DNA from: Salipiger bermudensis
GTDB lineage: Bacteria > Pseudomonadota > Alphaproteobacteria > Rhodobacterales > Rhodobacteraceae
DNA: 64,000 nucleotides
NCBI RefSeq assembly: GCF_020171625.1
Contig: NZ_JAIUZY010000008.1
Span: 62,001 to 126,000, forward strand
Reading direction: 5' to 3'
Shown here: in pieces, positions 46,732 through 55,816 of the stretch
Position numbering within the stretch: position 1 is the first letter of the stretch
Layout of the letters: every line of letters begins with the position of its first letter
The notes under the pieces: model-generated
Told to the model about the DNA's origin: nothing
What the model saw: only the letters and a program-made list of their open reading frames with translations
Databases searched by the model: none
Program-made: the position numbers and the translations under genes

Positions 46732-46751
46732 ATTTCGATAACTCTAGAAAT
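46732..46751 (-). promoter_or_regulatory. Probable ArsR operator, site 2, abutting the start codon
   Basis: ATTTCGATAACTCTAGAAAT on the plus strand, the inverted copy of site 1 with centres 40 bases apart. It ends directly before the ArsR ATG, so a bound repressor would cover the transcription and translation start. Confidence 0.6.
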
Positions 46752-47102
46752 ATGAAAACAGATACCTCATCGCTCCGCACCGAAGAGATGGCGCTCGAAG
46801 TCGCTGCCTCGAAATTCGCCGCCCTCGGGTCCGAGCAGCGGCTCAACGTGCTGAAGGTGCTGGTGCGCTCCGGGCCTGCGGGGCTCAGCATCGGGGAGCT
46901 TGGCCAGCGGGCCGGGGTCACCGGCTCCACGCTGACGCATCACCTGCGCATCCTGACCCAGGCCGGGCTGGTGCAACAGGCCCGCGAGGGGCGCAGCATC
47001 ATCTGCGCCGCCGCCGCCTATGGCGAGGTCCGGGCGCTGTCGGATTTCCTTCTCACCCAATGCTGCGCCGATTGCGGCGACACGGAGCACCATCATGGCT
47101 GA
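46752..47102 (+). CDS. ArsR-family metal-type transcriptional regulator
   Basis: A 116-residue winged-helix repressor: FAALGSEQRLNVLKVLVRSG, LSIGELGQRAGVTGSTLTHH (recognition helix, about 56-75) and RILTQAGLVQQAREGR. The C-terminus LTQCCADCGDTEHHHG has three Cys and three His and is a likely metal or metalloid site; the classic ELCVCDL site is absent. No SD precedes ATG 46752, so the mRNA may be leaderless. The permease gene starts inside its last codons (47095), so they are co-expressed and presumably self-regulated through the two operators. Confidence 0.9.
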   Translation: MKTDTSSLRTEEMALEVAASKFAALGSEQRLNVLKVLVRSGPAGLSIGELGQRAGVTGSTLTHHLRILTQAGLVQQAREGRSIICAAAAYGEVRALSDFLLTQCCADCGDTEHHHG

Positions 47103-48117
47103 CACCACCACCCCCACACGCCGCCTGCCAAAGATCGACAAGGCGTGGGCCGCGAGCGCCATGGTCCTTGCGGGCGTCGCGCTGGCAGAGCCGGCGCAGC
47201 TCTGGCCAACCGCGACCTTCGCGGGTGAGGCGCTTCTGGGCACCGCGCCGTTCATCCTCTTCGCGGTGCTGGCGGTGGCCTATGTGAAGGCCGCCGGGGC
47301 CGAGACGCTGCTGTCGCGCGCCTTCGAGGGGCGCGAGACCCGGATGATCGTGCTGGCGGCGCTGCTGGGCGGGCTCTCGCCCTTCTGCTCCTGCCAGGTG
47401 ATCCCGTTCATCGCGGCGCTGCTGGCGGTGGGGGCACCGCTGAGTGCCGTGATGGCGTTCTGGCTGGCCTCGCCGCTGATGGACCCGGCGATGTTCCTGA
47501 TCACCTCGGGCACGCTGGGCTGGGATTTTGCCATCGGCAAGACGCTGGCGGCGGTGGGCATCGGCCTTCTGGGCGGTGTCGGAACGATGGTGCTCAAGAA
47601 CAGCCCGGTCTTTGCCGATCCGCTGCGCGAGAAGCCGCAGGTCGGCGGCTGCTGCGGCGTCAAGAAGCCGTTCCAGGGCAAGCCGGTCTGGCGCTTCTGG
47701 AACGAGGCCGGGCGCCGCGAGACCTTCCGCACCGAGGCCGCGACGAACCTTGTCTTCCTGCTCAAGTGGTTGCTGCTGGCCTACCTGCTCGAGGCGGTGA
47801 TGCTGCGCCATATCCCCGCCGAGATGATCGCGACCCTGCTCGGCGGGTCGGGGATCGGGCCGGTGCTGCTCGGAGCCTTCGTCGGGGCGCCGGCCTATCT
47901 CAACGGCTATGCCGCGGTGCCGCTGGTCGACGCGCTGCTGACACAGGGCATGGCACCGGGGGCGGCGATGAGCTTCGTGGTTGCCGGCGGAGTGAGCTGC
48001 ATTCCCGCCGCGGTCGCGGTCTGGGCACTGGTCAAGCCGCGGGTCTTCGTGGCCTACCTGGGCTACGCCATTCTGGGGGCGATGATCGCCGGGCTGCTCT
48101 GGGGCGCCTACGCCTGA
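47095..48117 (+). CDS. Permease of the ArsP/YraQ (DUF318) family
   Basis: A 340-residue inner-membrane protein with about eight to ten helices. The signature GLSPFCSCQVIPFIAALLAV (about 98-117) is the cysteine-containing first half motif of the family, and GAFVGAPAYLNGYAAVPLVD and VAGGVSCIPAAVAVW mark the second. A cytoplasmic loop carries GGCCGVKK. ArsP members export trivalent organoarsenicals, others are uncharacterised. Overlap with the ArsR gene and the cysteine-rich motifs suggest metal or metalloid efflux; which ion cannot be told. Confidence 0.88.
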   Translation: MADTTTPTRRLPKIDKAWAASAMVLAGVALAEPAQLWPTATFAGEALLGTAPFILFAVLAVAYVKAAGAETLLSRAFEGRETRMIVLAALLGGLSPFCSCQVIPFIAALLAVGAPLSAVMAFWLASPLMDPAMFLITSGTLGWDFAIGKTLAAVGIGLLGGVGTMVLKNSPVFADPLREKPQVGGCCGVKKPFQGKPVWRFWNEAGRRETFRTEAATNLVFLLKWLLLAYLLEAVMLRHIPAEMIATLLGGSGIGPVLLGAFVGAPAYLNGYAAVPLVDALLTQGMAPGAAMSFVVAGGVSCIPAAVAVWALVKPRVFVAYLGYAILGAMIAGLLWGAYA

Positions 48118-48170
48118 GGCGGAGTCACGCGCGCGCCTTCATGGCATGGGTGAGGGCGCCTGAACTGAGG

Positions 48171-48210
48171 ACAATCCACGCGCTATCTCGGCGGTGGATT
48201 GTTCTTTGTT
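48171..48210 (+). terminator. Terminator after the ArsR-permease operon
   Basis: A nine-base-pair stem ACAATCCAC/GTGGATTGT with a 14-base loop, followed by TCTTTGTTT. Confidence 0.65.
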
Positions 48211-48306
48211 TCCCATTCGGGACATACTATCACCTGATTTTGCACCTAGGGCATGATTAATGCGCCAACGGTGCAAAGAGTGGCGCCGGTGAGCCGAGGC
48301 ACGGTG

Positions 48307-48966
48307 ATGTTAGAGTTTGATATGGTCAGTAAGTCCTTTTGGACCGGCGTGCAGCGCAAGGTGATCCTTGACCGCGTGTCGTTCCGGGTGGAGCTCGGCC
48401 AGTCTCTCGGCATCCTCGCTCCCAACGGCACCGGCAAGACCACCCTCATCCGCATGATGGCCGGTCTCGAGAAACCCGATGAGGGCGAGATCCGGCAGAA
48501 CTGCCGGGTGTCGTTTCCGCTGGGCTTCATGGGCGGGGTGGTGTCGAAGATCTCGGCGCGCGAGAACGCCCGCTTCATCGCGCGCATGTATGGCATTGAT
48601 CCCGATTACGTCGAGAGCTTCTGCCGCTGGCTCTGCGGGCTGGGCGAGTATTTCGACCAGCCGATCGGCACCTATTCCAGCGGGATGCGGTCGCGGTTCA
48701 CCTTTTCGCTGATGCTGGCGCTCGACTTCGACATCTACCTGATCGACGAGGGGATGCCGAACTCCACAGATGTCGAATTCAATCGCAAGGCGGGCGATAT
48801 CCTGGCCGAGCGGCTGCGCACCACGACGATCATCATCGTCTCGCACCAGCCGCAGATCCTCGAGAAGTTCGCGCGCAAAGCGGCCGTGCTGATGGACGGC
48901 AAACTGCATATGTTTGAAACCTTGGAAGAAGCGAAGCAGCTCTATGACTACGAAACCCAAGGCTAG
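48307..48966 (+). CDS. KpsT-like capsule polysaccharide ABC transporter ATP-binding protein
   Basis: A 219-residue ATPase, the same length as E. coli KpsT, which powers export of group 2 capsule polysaccharide. Walker A is GILAPNGTGKTTLIRMM (about 35-51), the signature is TYSSGMRSRFTFSLMLALDF, and Walker B is DIYLIDEGMPNSTDVEF. The start at 48307 is preferred over ATG 48253 for its CCGAGG SD and the KpsT-like N-terminus. It overlaps the KpsE-like gene by 23 bases. The partner permease KpsM is not in the window. Confidence 0.87.
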   Translation: MLEFDMVSKSFWTGVQRKVILDRVSFRVELGQSLGILAPNGTGKTTLIRMMAGLEKPDEGEIRQNCRVSFPLGFMGGVVSKISARENARFIARMYGIDPDYVESFCRWLCGLGEYFDQPIGTYSSGMRSRFTFSLMLALDFDIYLIDEGMPNSTDVEFNRKAGDILAERLRTTTIIIVSHQPQILEKFARKAAVLMDGKLHMFETLEEAKQLYDYETQG

Positions 48967-50695
48967 AAAATTCCGCGTCCGCCGTAGTACCGCCGTCTCT
49001 CCCGCAGGCGGAGAGGCCCGCGGCCCGAAGGACGTCGCTCAGCCGCCCCGGAGCGCGGCGGAGCCGGCCAGCGCGTTGTCGCAGCGCACGCGGGCTGCAT
49101 CGGTGCCGCCCTCGTCGGAGGCGCCGCGTCCGCAATTCTCGCCCTCGCAGGAGGCGCCCACGTCCCGCGCGGACGAGGCCCGCGCGCCAGCTCAGGGCGC
49201 AGGCGATGCCGATATCGACGCGATCCGCCGCGAGGAGCTGACCGGGCGCCAGTTGCGCATGGCCCGGCGGGTGGCGCAGAAGCACGGGCTCGCCCCGACC
49301 TCGGATTTGGACGCGGTGCGCCTACTCCGCGCCCGCGGCATCGATCCGTTCCAGCGCGCCAACATGCTCGAACTGGTGGTGCCGGAGGCCGGCGGCGCTG
49401 GTGGGGCAGGGGCACTTCCGCCCGCCGGCACGGCCCCGGCTCAGCCGCCCGCGCCGCGCCCGGATGGCAAGGTGCAACTGCCGCAGACCGTTCCCGCCGG
49501 CGGCAACCGGATCCAGCTGCCCTCGACCGAAACCGCGAGCCCGGCCGAGCGTCGCGCCGCCGAGATCTTTAAGATCCAGCGCGAGCTTGCCGCGCGGCGT
49601 CGCAAGCGGTTGATGCTGCTGCTGACCCGGCTGGCCTTTTTCGTCATGCTGCCGACGCTGATCGCGGGGTATTACTTCTACGTCGTCGCCACGCCGATGT
49701 ACGCCACGAAGTCGGAGTTCCTCATCCTCAAGGCCGAGAACGGGGGCTCTTCGATGGGCAGCCTGTTCTCGGGCACCCAGTTCGCCACCAATCAGGACGC
49801 CATCGCGGTGCAGAGCTACCTGCTCTCGAAGGATGCCATGCTGCGGCTCGACGGGGACGAGGGCTTCAAGGCGCATTACGAGCAGGACTGGATCGACCCG
49901 ATCCAGCGGCTCGACCCCGGCGCCTCGAACGAGGAAGCCTACAAGCTCTACAAGCGCAATATCGAGATCGGCTACGACCCGACCGAAGGCGTTCTGAAGA
50001 TGGAGATCATGGCCGCAGATCCCGAAACCGCCGCCCGGTTCAGCCGCGCGCTGATCGGATACGCCGAGGAGCGGGTCGACAACCTGTCGCTGCGCAAGCG
50101 GTCGAACGCGGTGACCGATGCCGAAGCGGGCCTTGCCGAGGCCGAGCAGGCCCGTGCCGCGGCGCAGGAGAAGCTCGTGCGGATGCAGCAGGAGGGCGCG
50201 GTGATCGACCCGCAGGGGCGCATCGCAGCCCTGCGCAGCCAGATCAACAATATCGAGATCCAGTTGCAGGAAAAGGAGCTCGCGCTGCAGGCCCAGCTCG
50301 ACAACGCTCGGCCCAACTCGGCCCGCGTGCAGGGCGCCGAGGGCGAGGTGCGCCGGCTTGAGAACCTGCTGGCCGACCTCAACACGCAGATGACCACCGC
50401 CACCACGGGAGAGAACTCGCTGGCCGAGATCGCGGTGCAGGTGCAGCTTGCCGAGGCCGATCTGGCGACCCGCGACCTGATGCTGCAATCGGCGCTGGAG
50501 CGCCTCGAACAGGCGCGCCGCGATGCCGACAGCCAAGCGCGCTATCTGACCACCTCGGTGGTGCCGGTGGCGTCCGAGGATCCGAGCTACCCGCGCAGCT
50601 TCGAGAACACCATCCTCGCCTTTCTGATCTTCTCGGGCATCTACCTGATGATCTCGCTCACCGCCTCGATCCTTCGCGAGCAGGTCTCGAGCTGA
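48944..50695 (+). CDS. KpsE-like polysaccharide export inner-membrane protein (PCP family)
   Basis: A 583-residue periplasm-spanning adaptor of capsule export. Two membrane segments frame it: about 223-247 (LLLTRLAFFVMLPTLIAGYY) and about 553-575 (ILAFLIFSGIYLMISLTASI). Between them is a periplasmic part with a Wzz-like start (YATKSEFLILKAENGG) and long coiled coil (AEAGLAEAEQARAAAQEKLV, about 380-540). The N-terminal 220 residues are cytoplasmic, Pro/Ala-rich, with a small folded-looking island (EELTGRQLRMARRVAQKHGL) near 100-150, longer than E. coli KpsE (382 residues from memory). Coupled to the KpsT-like gene. Confidence 0.85.
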   Translation: MTTKPKARKFRVRRSTAVSPAGGEARGPKDVAQPPRSAAEPASALSQRTRAASVPPSSEAPRPQFSPSQEAPTSRADEARAPAQGAGDADIDAIRREELTGRQLRMARRVAQKHGLAPTSDLDAVRLLRARGIDPFQRANMLELVVPEAGGAGGAGALPPAGTAPAQPPAPRPDGKVQLPQTVPAGGNRIQLPSTETASPAERRAAEIFKIQRELAARRRKRLMLLLTRLAFFVMLPTLIAGYYFYVVATPMYATKSEFLILKAENGGSSMGSLFSGTQFATNQDAIAVQSYLLSKDAMLRLDGDEGFKAHYEQDWIDPIQRLDPGASNEEAYKLYKRNIEIGYDPTEGVLKMEIMAADPETAARFSRALIGYAEERVDNLSLRKRSNAVTDAEAGLAEAEQARAAAQEKLVRMQQEGAVIDPQGRIAALRSQINNIEIQLQEKELALQAQLDNARPNSARVQGAEGEVRRLENLLADLNTQMTTATTGENSLAEIAVQVQLAEADLATRDLMLQSALERLEQARRDADSQARYLTTSVVPVASEDPSYPRSFENTILAFLIFSGIYLMISLTASILREQVSS

Positions 50696-50726
50696 GCATC
50701 CGGTGAGATGTGGTAAAGCGAAACGG

Positions 50727-50755
50727 GCGCCGGATCTCTCCGGCGCGCGTTCTTT
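50727..50755 (+). terminator. Terminator after the KpsE-like gene
   Basis: GCGCCGGA-TCTC-TCCGGCGC stem-loop followed by GCGTTCTTT, 32 bases after the stop. Confidence 0.7.
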
Positions 50756-50774
50756 GTCGTGATGTCTGTTAGGC

Positions 50775-51341
50775 TCAGCCGCGGGTCGGCTTGAGTGCCT
50801 CGGCCCAGACGTGAAGCTCGTCGAGGAGGCCGGCGGCGCCCTTCTGCACTTCTTCGTTCGGGCTCAGGGTCTGCTCTTCGGTGATGTCGCCGAAGACCAT
50901 CGGGATCGGCACCACCTGCTTGAGCGGCATGACGTTCATGTTGGCCAGCAGCGCGCGCAGTTCCTGTGCACCGCGCATGCCGCCCGAGATGCCGCCGTAG
51001 GAGACGACGCCGGCGGGCTTGCGTGCCCATTCCAGCACCAGCGCTTGGATGCCGTTCACGATCGCGGCGGGCGGGAAGTAGTTGTATTCCGGGGTCACGA
51101 AGATGAACGCGTCGGCATCGGCGATGGCGGCGCTCCATTTCTTGGTGTGCTCGTGCTGGTAGTCCTGCATCGCCGGGTGGTTCGGCTCATCGAGCAGCGG
51201 CAGGTCGAACGAGTCGAGGTCGACGATCTCGACATCGAACTTGCCCTGGGCCTTCGCCTGCTCGGCGGTCCAGTTGCTGACGATCGGACCGATGCGGCCC
51301 GGGCGCGTGCTTGAGGTGACGATCTTGAGCTTCAGTGCCAT
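50775..51341 (-). CDS. NADPH-dependent FMN reductase-like flavoprotein
   Basis: A 188-residue flavodoxin-like protein. Marks are the phosphate-binding IVTSSTRPGRIGPIVSNW (about 6-23), DADAFIFVTPEYNYFPPAA (about 80) and VVSYGGISGGMRGAQEL. It would reduce free FMN or quinones/azo compounds with NAD(P)H. ATG 51341 has AAAGGA nine bases upstream; frames extending further lack similarity. It sits between two convergent and divergent terminators as a single gene. Confidence 0.9.
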   Translation of the reverse strand: MALKLKIVTSSTRPGRIGPIVSNWTAEQAKAQGKFDVEIVDLDSFDLPLLDEPNHPAMQDYQHEHTKKWSAAIADADAFIFVTPEYNYFPPAAIVNGIQALVLEWARKPAGVVSYGGISGGMRGAQELRALLANMNVMPLKQVVPIPMVFGDITEEQTLSPNEEVQKGAAGLLDELHVWAEALKPTRG

Positions 51342-51455
51342 GGTGTCAGTCCTTTCCAGCATGGGATTTGGCTGGATAGCTAACATGTTGCTGCGTCGCG
51401 GCAACGGCCGCGATCGCACACTGCCCCTGCGTCTTTGCACGGGCCCGAGTGCCTT

Positions 51456-51489
51456 GAAACGAGAAAGGCCCGCCGTTTCCGGCGGGCCT
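51456..51489 (-). terminator. Terminator of the etfBA operon
   Basis: On the minus strand, AGGCCCGCCG-GAAA-CGGCGGGCCT followed by TTCTCGTTTC, 24 bases after the etfA stop. The stem is ten base pairs and perfect. Confidence 0.85.
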
Positions 51490-51512
51490 GATGCTGTGGT
51501 CCGGGGTGCGGC

Positions 51513-52439
51513 TCAGACCTTGTCGGTCAACTCGGGCACCGCTTCGAACAGGTCGGCGACGAGGCTGTAATCGGCGACCTGGAAGATCGGTGCCTCTTCG
51601 TCCTTGTTGATCGCGACGATGATCTTGCTGTCCTTCATCCCTGCGAGGTGCTGGATCGCGCCCGAGATGCCGCAGGCGATGTAGAGATCCGGTGCCACGA
51701 CCTTGCCGGTCTGGCCCACCTGCCAGTCGTTCGGGGCAAAGCCCGAGTCGACCGCGGCGCGCGAGGCCCCGACGGCGGCGCCGAGCTTGTCTGCGAGCTT
51801 CTCGATGATCGCGAAATCCTCTTCCGAGCCCACGCCACGACCGCCGGAGACGACGATCTTGGCCGAGGTCAGCTCGGGACGATCGCTCTCGGCCATCTTG
51901 TCCGCGACCCATTCCGACAGCGCCGGGTCTTCGGCCGCGGCGATGTCCTCGACCGAGGCCGAGCCGCCGGTGCCGGCGGCGTCGAAGGTCGACGTGCGGA
52001 AGGTGATGACCTTCTTCTCGTCCTTCGATTTGACCGTCTGCACGGCGTTGCCGGCATAGACCGGGCGCTCGAACGTGTCGCCATCGACGACTGCGGTGAC
52101 ATCGGTCAGCACCATCACGTCCAGCAGCGCCGCAACGCGGGGCAGGATGTTCTTGGCGTCGGTGGTCGCCGGGGCCACGATGTGGCTGTAATCGCCCGCG
52201 AGTGACACGATCAGCGCCGCGGTGGGCTCTGCCAGGCGGTGGCCGTAGAGGGCATCCTCGGCCACCAGAACCTTGGACACACCCTCGATGGTGGCGGCCT
52301 CTGCGGCGGCATCCTTGGCGGTGGCGCCCACGGCCAGCACGGTCACGTCGCCCAGCGGCGCGGCGGCTGCCACGGTCTTGGCGGTGGCGTCCATGGCCAG
52401 CGTGCCGTCATTGATTTCTGCAATAAGAAGAACAGCCAT
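51513..52439 (-). CDS. etfA: Electron transfer flavoprotein alpha subunit
   Basis: EtfA binds the FAD that collects electrons from acyl-CoA and other dehydrogenases and passes them to ETF-ubiquinone oxidoreductase. The 308-residue product ends with the FAD domain: [56 protein letters not shown] and [13 protein letters not shown]. It overlaps etfB by four bases (ATGA). Confidence 0.97.
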   Translation of the reverse strand: MAVLLIAEINDGTLAMDATAKTVAAAAPLGDVTVLAVGATAKDAAAEAATIEGVSKVLVAEDALYGHRLAEPTAALIVSLAGDYSHIVAPATTDAKNILPRVAALLDVMVLTDVTAVVDGDTFERPVYAGNAVQTVKSKDEKKVITFRTSTFDAAGTGGSASVEDIAAAEDPALSEWVADKMAESDRPELTSAKIVVSGGRGVGSEEDFAIIEKLADKLGAAVGASRAAVDSGFAPNDWQVGQTGKVVAPDLYIACGISGAIQHLAGMKDSKIIVAINKDEEAPIFQVADYSLVADLFEAVPELTDKV

Positions 52440-53197
52440 CAGATCGCACCCTTTTCCTTGAGTTTCTCGACCAGCTCGTCGACCGAGCCGACCATGACGC
52501 CCGCAGCGCGTTCGGCCGGTTCGTCGGTCTTGACGATCTCGAGCCGCGGCGACACGTCGACGCCGTAATCGGCGGGGGTCTTCTCTTCGAGCGGCTTCTT
52601 CTTTGCCTTCATGATGTTGGGCAGCGAAGCGTAGCGCGGCTCGTTGAGACGCAGGTCGGTGGTGACGATGGCGGGCAGCTTGACCTTGATGGTCTGCAGG
52701 CCGCCGTCGACCTCGCGCGCCACGGTGGCGGCGTCGCCGTCCACCTCGAGGGAGTTGGCGTTGGTCGCCTGTGCGTAGCCGGTCAGCGCCGCCAGCATCT
52801 GGCCGGTGGCGTTGAGGTCGTTGTCGATGGCCTGCTTGCCGCAGATCACCAGACCCGGCTCTTCTTCCTTGACGATGGCGGCCAGCAGCTTGGCCACGGC
52901 CAGCGGCTCGATATCCTCGTGCACATCGTCGGCGGCGGTCACCAGGATGGCGCGGTCGGCCCCCATGGCGAGACCGGTGCGCAGGGTCTCCTGCGCCTGC
53001 TTGACGCCGACGGAGACAACGATCACTTCCTCGGCCTTGCCGGCCTCCTTGAGGCGGATCGCCTCTTCCACGGCGATCTCGTCGAACGGGTTCATCGACA
53101 TCTTCACGTTGGCCAGATCGACGCCGCTTCCGTCCGCTTTGACACGAACCTTCACGTTGTAGTCGATCACACGCTTCACAGGCACAAGCACCTTCAT
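52439..53197 (-). CDS. etfB: Electron transfer flavoprotein beta subunit
   Basis: A 252-residue EtfB that holds AMP and pairs with EtfA. It starts [20 protein letters not shown], has [20 protein letters not shown], the AMP-site [19 protein letters not shown] (about 120-138) and the recognition-loop region [20 protein letters not shown]. The etfBA order and overlap are standard. The 172-bp gap upstream should hold the operon promoter; I see no consensus boxes. Confidence 0.97.
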   Translation of the reverse strand: MKVLVPVKRVIDYNVKVRVKADGSGVDLANVKMSMNPFDEIAVEEAIRLKEAGKAEEVIVVSVGVKQAQETLRTGLAMGADRAILVTAADDVHEDIEPLAVAKLLAAIVKEEEPGLVICGKQAIDNDLNATGQMLAALTGYAQATNANSLEVDGDAATVAREVDGGLQTIKVKLPAIVTTDLRLNEPRYASLPNIMKAKKKPLEEKTPADYGVDVSPRLEIVKTDEPAERAAGVMVGSVDELVEKLKEKGAI

Positions 53198-53369
53198 CGG
53201 CGGTATCTCCCTTGAGTGTGTCGCGTCAGGCGCGACTTGGAAACTGTCTCACAGGGTGTGATAGCGAAGAGGACGCGATGGAAACAGGTCTAAAACGACA
53301 TGTTGGCCCTAACAGACGCCGCGTTTTTCGCCGAAACCGGGTGGCTAGGGCTTTGAAAACAGCTCCGTG

Positions 53370-54518
53370 TCAGTCGCTGTCCCGTGTGTTGGCGCGAATG
53401 TCGCAAATGTCCTGCAGCGCGCGCCAGTCCTGCGGGCTCAGGGCGGGGCGGTGAGGTGAGTCGCCGGTCGAGGCCGCGCCGGCGGCCGCGATGCGGTCGC
53501 TGAGTCGCGGGTGGGAGGCGAAATGCGCCCCCGGGCCGTCGTCATCGCCGAATTTCTGCCGAAACCGCTCGAACATGTCGCCAAGCGCCGAGGGGGGCAG
53601 CCCCGCGCTGCGCAGCATGTCGAAGGCGAAGGCATCGGCCTTGGCCTCGGCGTTCCGGCTGTAGCTCGCGCTGATCATGCGCTCGCCCAGAAAGACCATC
53701 GCCGCGCCGCCGCTGAAATCGCCGAAGAGGAGTCCCAAAAGTCCGACCGAGCCCGCGGTGCGCAGGGCGTTGCGGGTCGGGTCGCGATGCACCACGTGGC
53801 CGATCTCGTGGGCCAGCACGGCGGCCACCATATCGGGCCCGTCGGCGCCCTCGAGCAGGCCGCGCATCACCACGATCTGGCCGCCGGGCATCGCGAAGGC
53901 GTTCATCATCTCGTGGTCGATGACGCTCACCTCGAGCGGGTAGCCGATCTCCTGTCCCTCGGTCAGCCGCGCGACCATCCGGTCGAGCGCCGCCAAGCCA
54001 TCGGGGCCGGAACAGTCGAGCTCCCCGGCCTCGGTGGCACCGAAGACGCGCTCGATCTGGGCCTTCACGTCACGCCCGAAGGCAATCTCCTTCTCCATCG
54101 GGATCAGCCGCGACAGGGTCCCCGCGAGCGCCGGCAGGATGACGAAGATCATCAGCAGGACTGCCGCCAGCGCCCCGCCGGCCCGCAGCCCGATGCGCCG
54201 CCACGTGCCGGCGCGCAGATCGCGGCGGGCGAGGCGGGGCCGGGTGCGGCGCAGCCACGCGGCCATCTCGGGATCCTCGATCACCAGCCGGGCGGGGTCG
54301 CGCAGCGATTCGTCCCCGGTCTCGAGATGGCGGGTCAGGATCAGCTGGCCCTCATCGGCGTGGTCGTGCAGCTCGCGCAGGTCCTGCAGCGGCCAGACCA
54401 GCGGCGCCGCGTGGCCTGCGCCGGTGATGACCAGCGCCTGCCGTTCGCGGGACAGCACCACCTGAACCGGGTGTCGCGTCGCCGACTGGCCGTCGTAGAG
54501 ATGCGCCGCGCCCTGCAT
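53370..54518 (-). CDS. M48-family zinc metallopeptidase
   Basis: A 382-residue membrane-anchored protease. A short N-terminal cytoplasmic-type region precedes one transmembrane helix (GALAAVLLMIFVILPALAGT, about 115-134). The catalytic domain has AVLAHEIGHVVHRDP (HExxH, about 236-250) and the third zinc ligand in SRNAEAKADAFAF. Such proteins resemble BepA/LoiP-type envelope proteases. It follows the YjgN gene by five bases, as a two-gene operon. Confidence 0.9.
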   Translation of the reverse strand: MQGAAHLYDGQSATRHPVQVVLSRERQALVITGAGHAAPLVWPLQDLRELHDHADEGQLILTRHLETGDESLRDPARLVIEDPEMAAWLRRTRPRLARRDLRAGTWRRIGLRAGGALAAVLLMIFVILPALAGTLSRLIPMEKEIAFGRDVKAQIERVFGATEAGELDCSGPDGLAALDRMVARLTEGQEIGYPLEVSVIDHEMMNAFAMPGGQIVVMRGLLEGADGPDMVAAVLAHEIGHVVHRDPTRNALRTAGSVGLLGLLFGDFSGGAAMVFLGERMISASYSRNAEAKADAFAFDMLRSAGLPPSALGDMFERFRQKFGDDDGPGAHFASHPRLSDRIAAAGAASTGDSPHRPALSPQDWRALQDICDIRANTRDSD

Positions 54519-54523
54519 GGCGC

Positions 54524-55729
54524 TCAGATCGCCCCGCCGATGTCGAGCGCGTCGGCAAAGCCCTCGGCGTCAGCACCGGTATCGGCAGCGCGCTGACGGA
54601 TCTCGGCCAGCGCCGGGAGGTTGGTGACGCCGAGCGTGGTCACGTAGTGCTTCAGAATGGGCTGGGTGATCAGCGCCAGTGCACCGGCACGCGCCGCGAT
54701 CAGCGTCAGGAGGTAGCCGGCAACCGTAATCAGCACCGGCGGGATCATCGCGGGCTGCAGGCCGCCACCGGTGGGGTCGATGTCGCGCCCGAAGAGCAGG
54801 AAGGCCGCGATGCCACCGAGGACCCCGGTGACGACGGAGAGGCCGAGACCCAGCAGAAGGGCGCCCAGCAGGTAGGTGCCGATCACCGTGCGGGTGCGGG
54901 GGGACGCCTCGAAGGCGACGGTGCCGCCCAGAACCTTGTGGCGCGACAGGTAGGCGAAGCTCTGCACCTGGTACGAGATCACCCCGATCACGAGCCACAC
55001 CGCGCCCACCGGCAGCAGCAGCACCGCCAGCATCGGCGTGTCCAGCACGAGGCTGAGCGCGCCGCAGGCGAAAAGCGCCAGCCCGTTCAAGATATGCCAC
55101 ATACAGCCGTAGAGCGCCGTCCAGCGACCCTGCTGCACGAAGCGCGCGGTGCCGAACCAGCTTCGGTCGGTCATGTATTTCTCGAGCCGGAAGGTCATCA
55201 GCGGCGTCAGCAGCCCGAGCGAGAGCAGGGTGAGCGCCCAGTATCCCATCGCCCTGAACGCATAGCCCCAAGCGGCCTTCTCCATGCCGAAGCGGATGCC
55301 ACGCCAGCGGGTGCGGGCCATCTTGTAGCGCCGTGCGCGATAGATCGCGAAGAAGATGAACGGCAGCACCGCCACCGCCGACAGCGAGAAACCGGCCATC
55401 TGCAAGAGTGCCTGCCCGGGGGTCTGCGGCTCGGCAAGGATCGTCAGGCCGAACCAGAACAGCAGGATCTGGATCAGGCCGAGATAGACCGCGAGGAACA
55501 CCACCGCGAGCAGGAAGCCGAGGAACATCTCGAGACCGGTGCCGGTATACTCGAACCGCGAGCCCTCGAGCCGGGCAGAAGACCAGATGTAGCGGCGGAT
55601 CCGCGTCTTGCCCCAGAACCGGTAGATCCCGAGGGTGAGCAGGGTCAGACACCCGGTGCGCAGCGCCAGCCAGAACAGTGCCTTGCCGTCACCGGTATAT
55701 TCGCCTTGGCCAAAATTGCCGTCATTCAT
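54524..55729 (-). CDS. YjgN-family (DUF898) membrane protein
   Basis: A 401-residue inner-membrane protein with several helix groups. DUF898 marks are GDGKALFWLALRTGCLTLLT then LGIYRFWGKTRIRRYIW (about 12-46), RWRGIRFGMEKAAWGYAF and the second KYMTDRSWFGTARF. The function of this family is unknown. The start at 55729 fits the family; a frame from 55771 would add 14 residues. Pairing with an M48 peptidase gene is a repeated arrangement in my memory, suggesting a joint envelope role. Confidence 0.88.
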   Translation of the reverse strand: MNDGNFGQGEYTGDGKALFWLALRTGCLTLLTLGIYRFWGKTRIRRYIWSSARLEGSRFEYTGTGLEMFLGFLLAVVFLAVYLGLIQILLFWFGLTILAEPQTPGQALLQMAGFSLSAVAVLPFIFFAIYRARRYKMARTRWRGIRFGMEKAAWGYAFRAMGYWALTLLSLGLLTPLMTFRLEKYMTDRSWFGTARFVQQGRWTALYGCMWHILNGLALFACGALSLVLDTPMLAVLLLPVGAVWLVIGVISYQVQSFAYLSRHKVLGGTVAFEASPRTRTVIGTYLLGALLLGLGLSVVTGVLGGIAAFLLFGRDIDPTGGGLQPAMIPPVLITVAGYLLTLIAARAGALALITQPILKHYVTTLGVTNLPALAEIRQRAADTGADAEGFADALDIGGAI

Positions 55730-55774
55730 GCTAAAATCTTTCTGTCTTCGTAATGTGCAGGCACGCTGCACGCG

Positions 55775-55804
55775 CTGCCCCCGCGCAGAAATCGGCGGGG
55801 GCAG
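55775..55804 (-). terminator. Strong GC hairpin behind parC
   Basis: CTGCCCCCGC and GCGGGGGCAG form a ten-base-pair stem with a ten-base loop, 12 bases past the parC stop. There is no T-run on the minus strand, so termination efficiency is uncertain. Confidence 0.55.
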
Positions 55805-55816
55805 GGCGGTCTTCGA

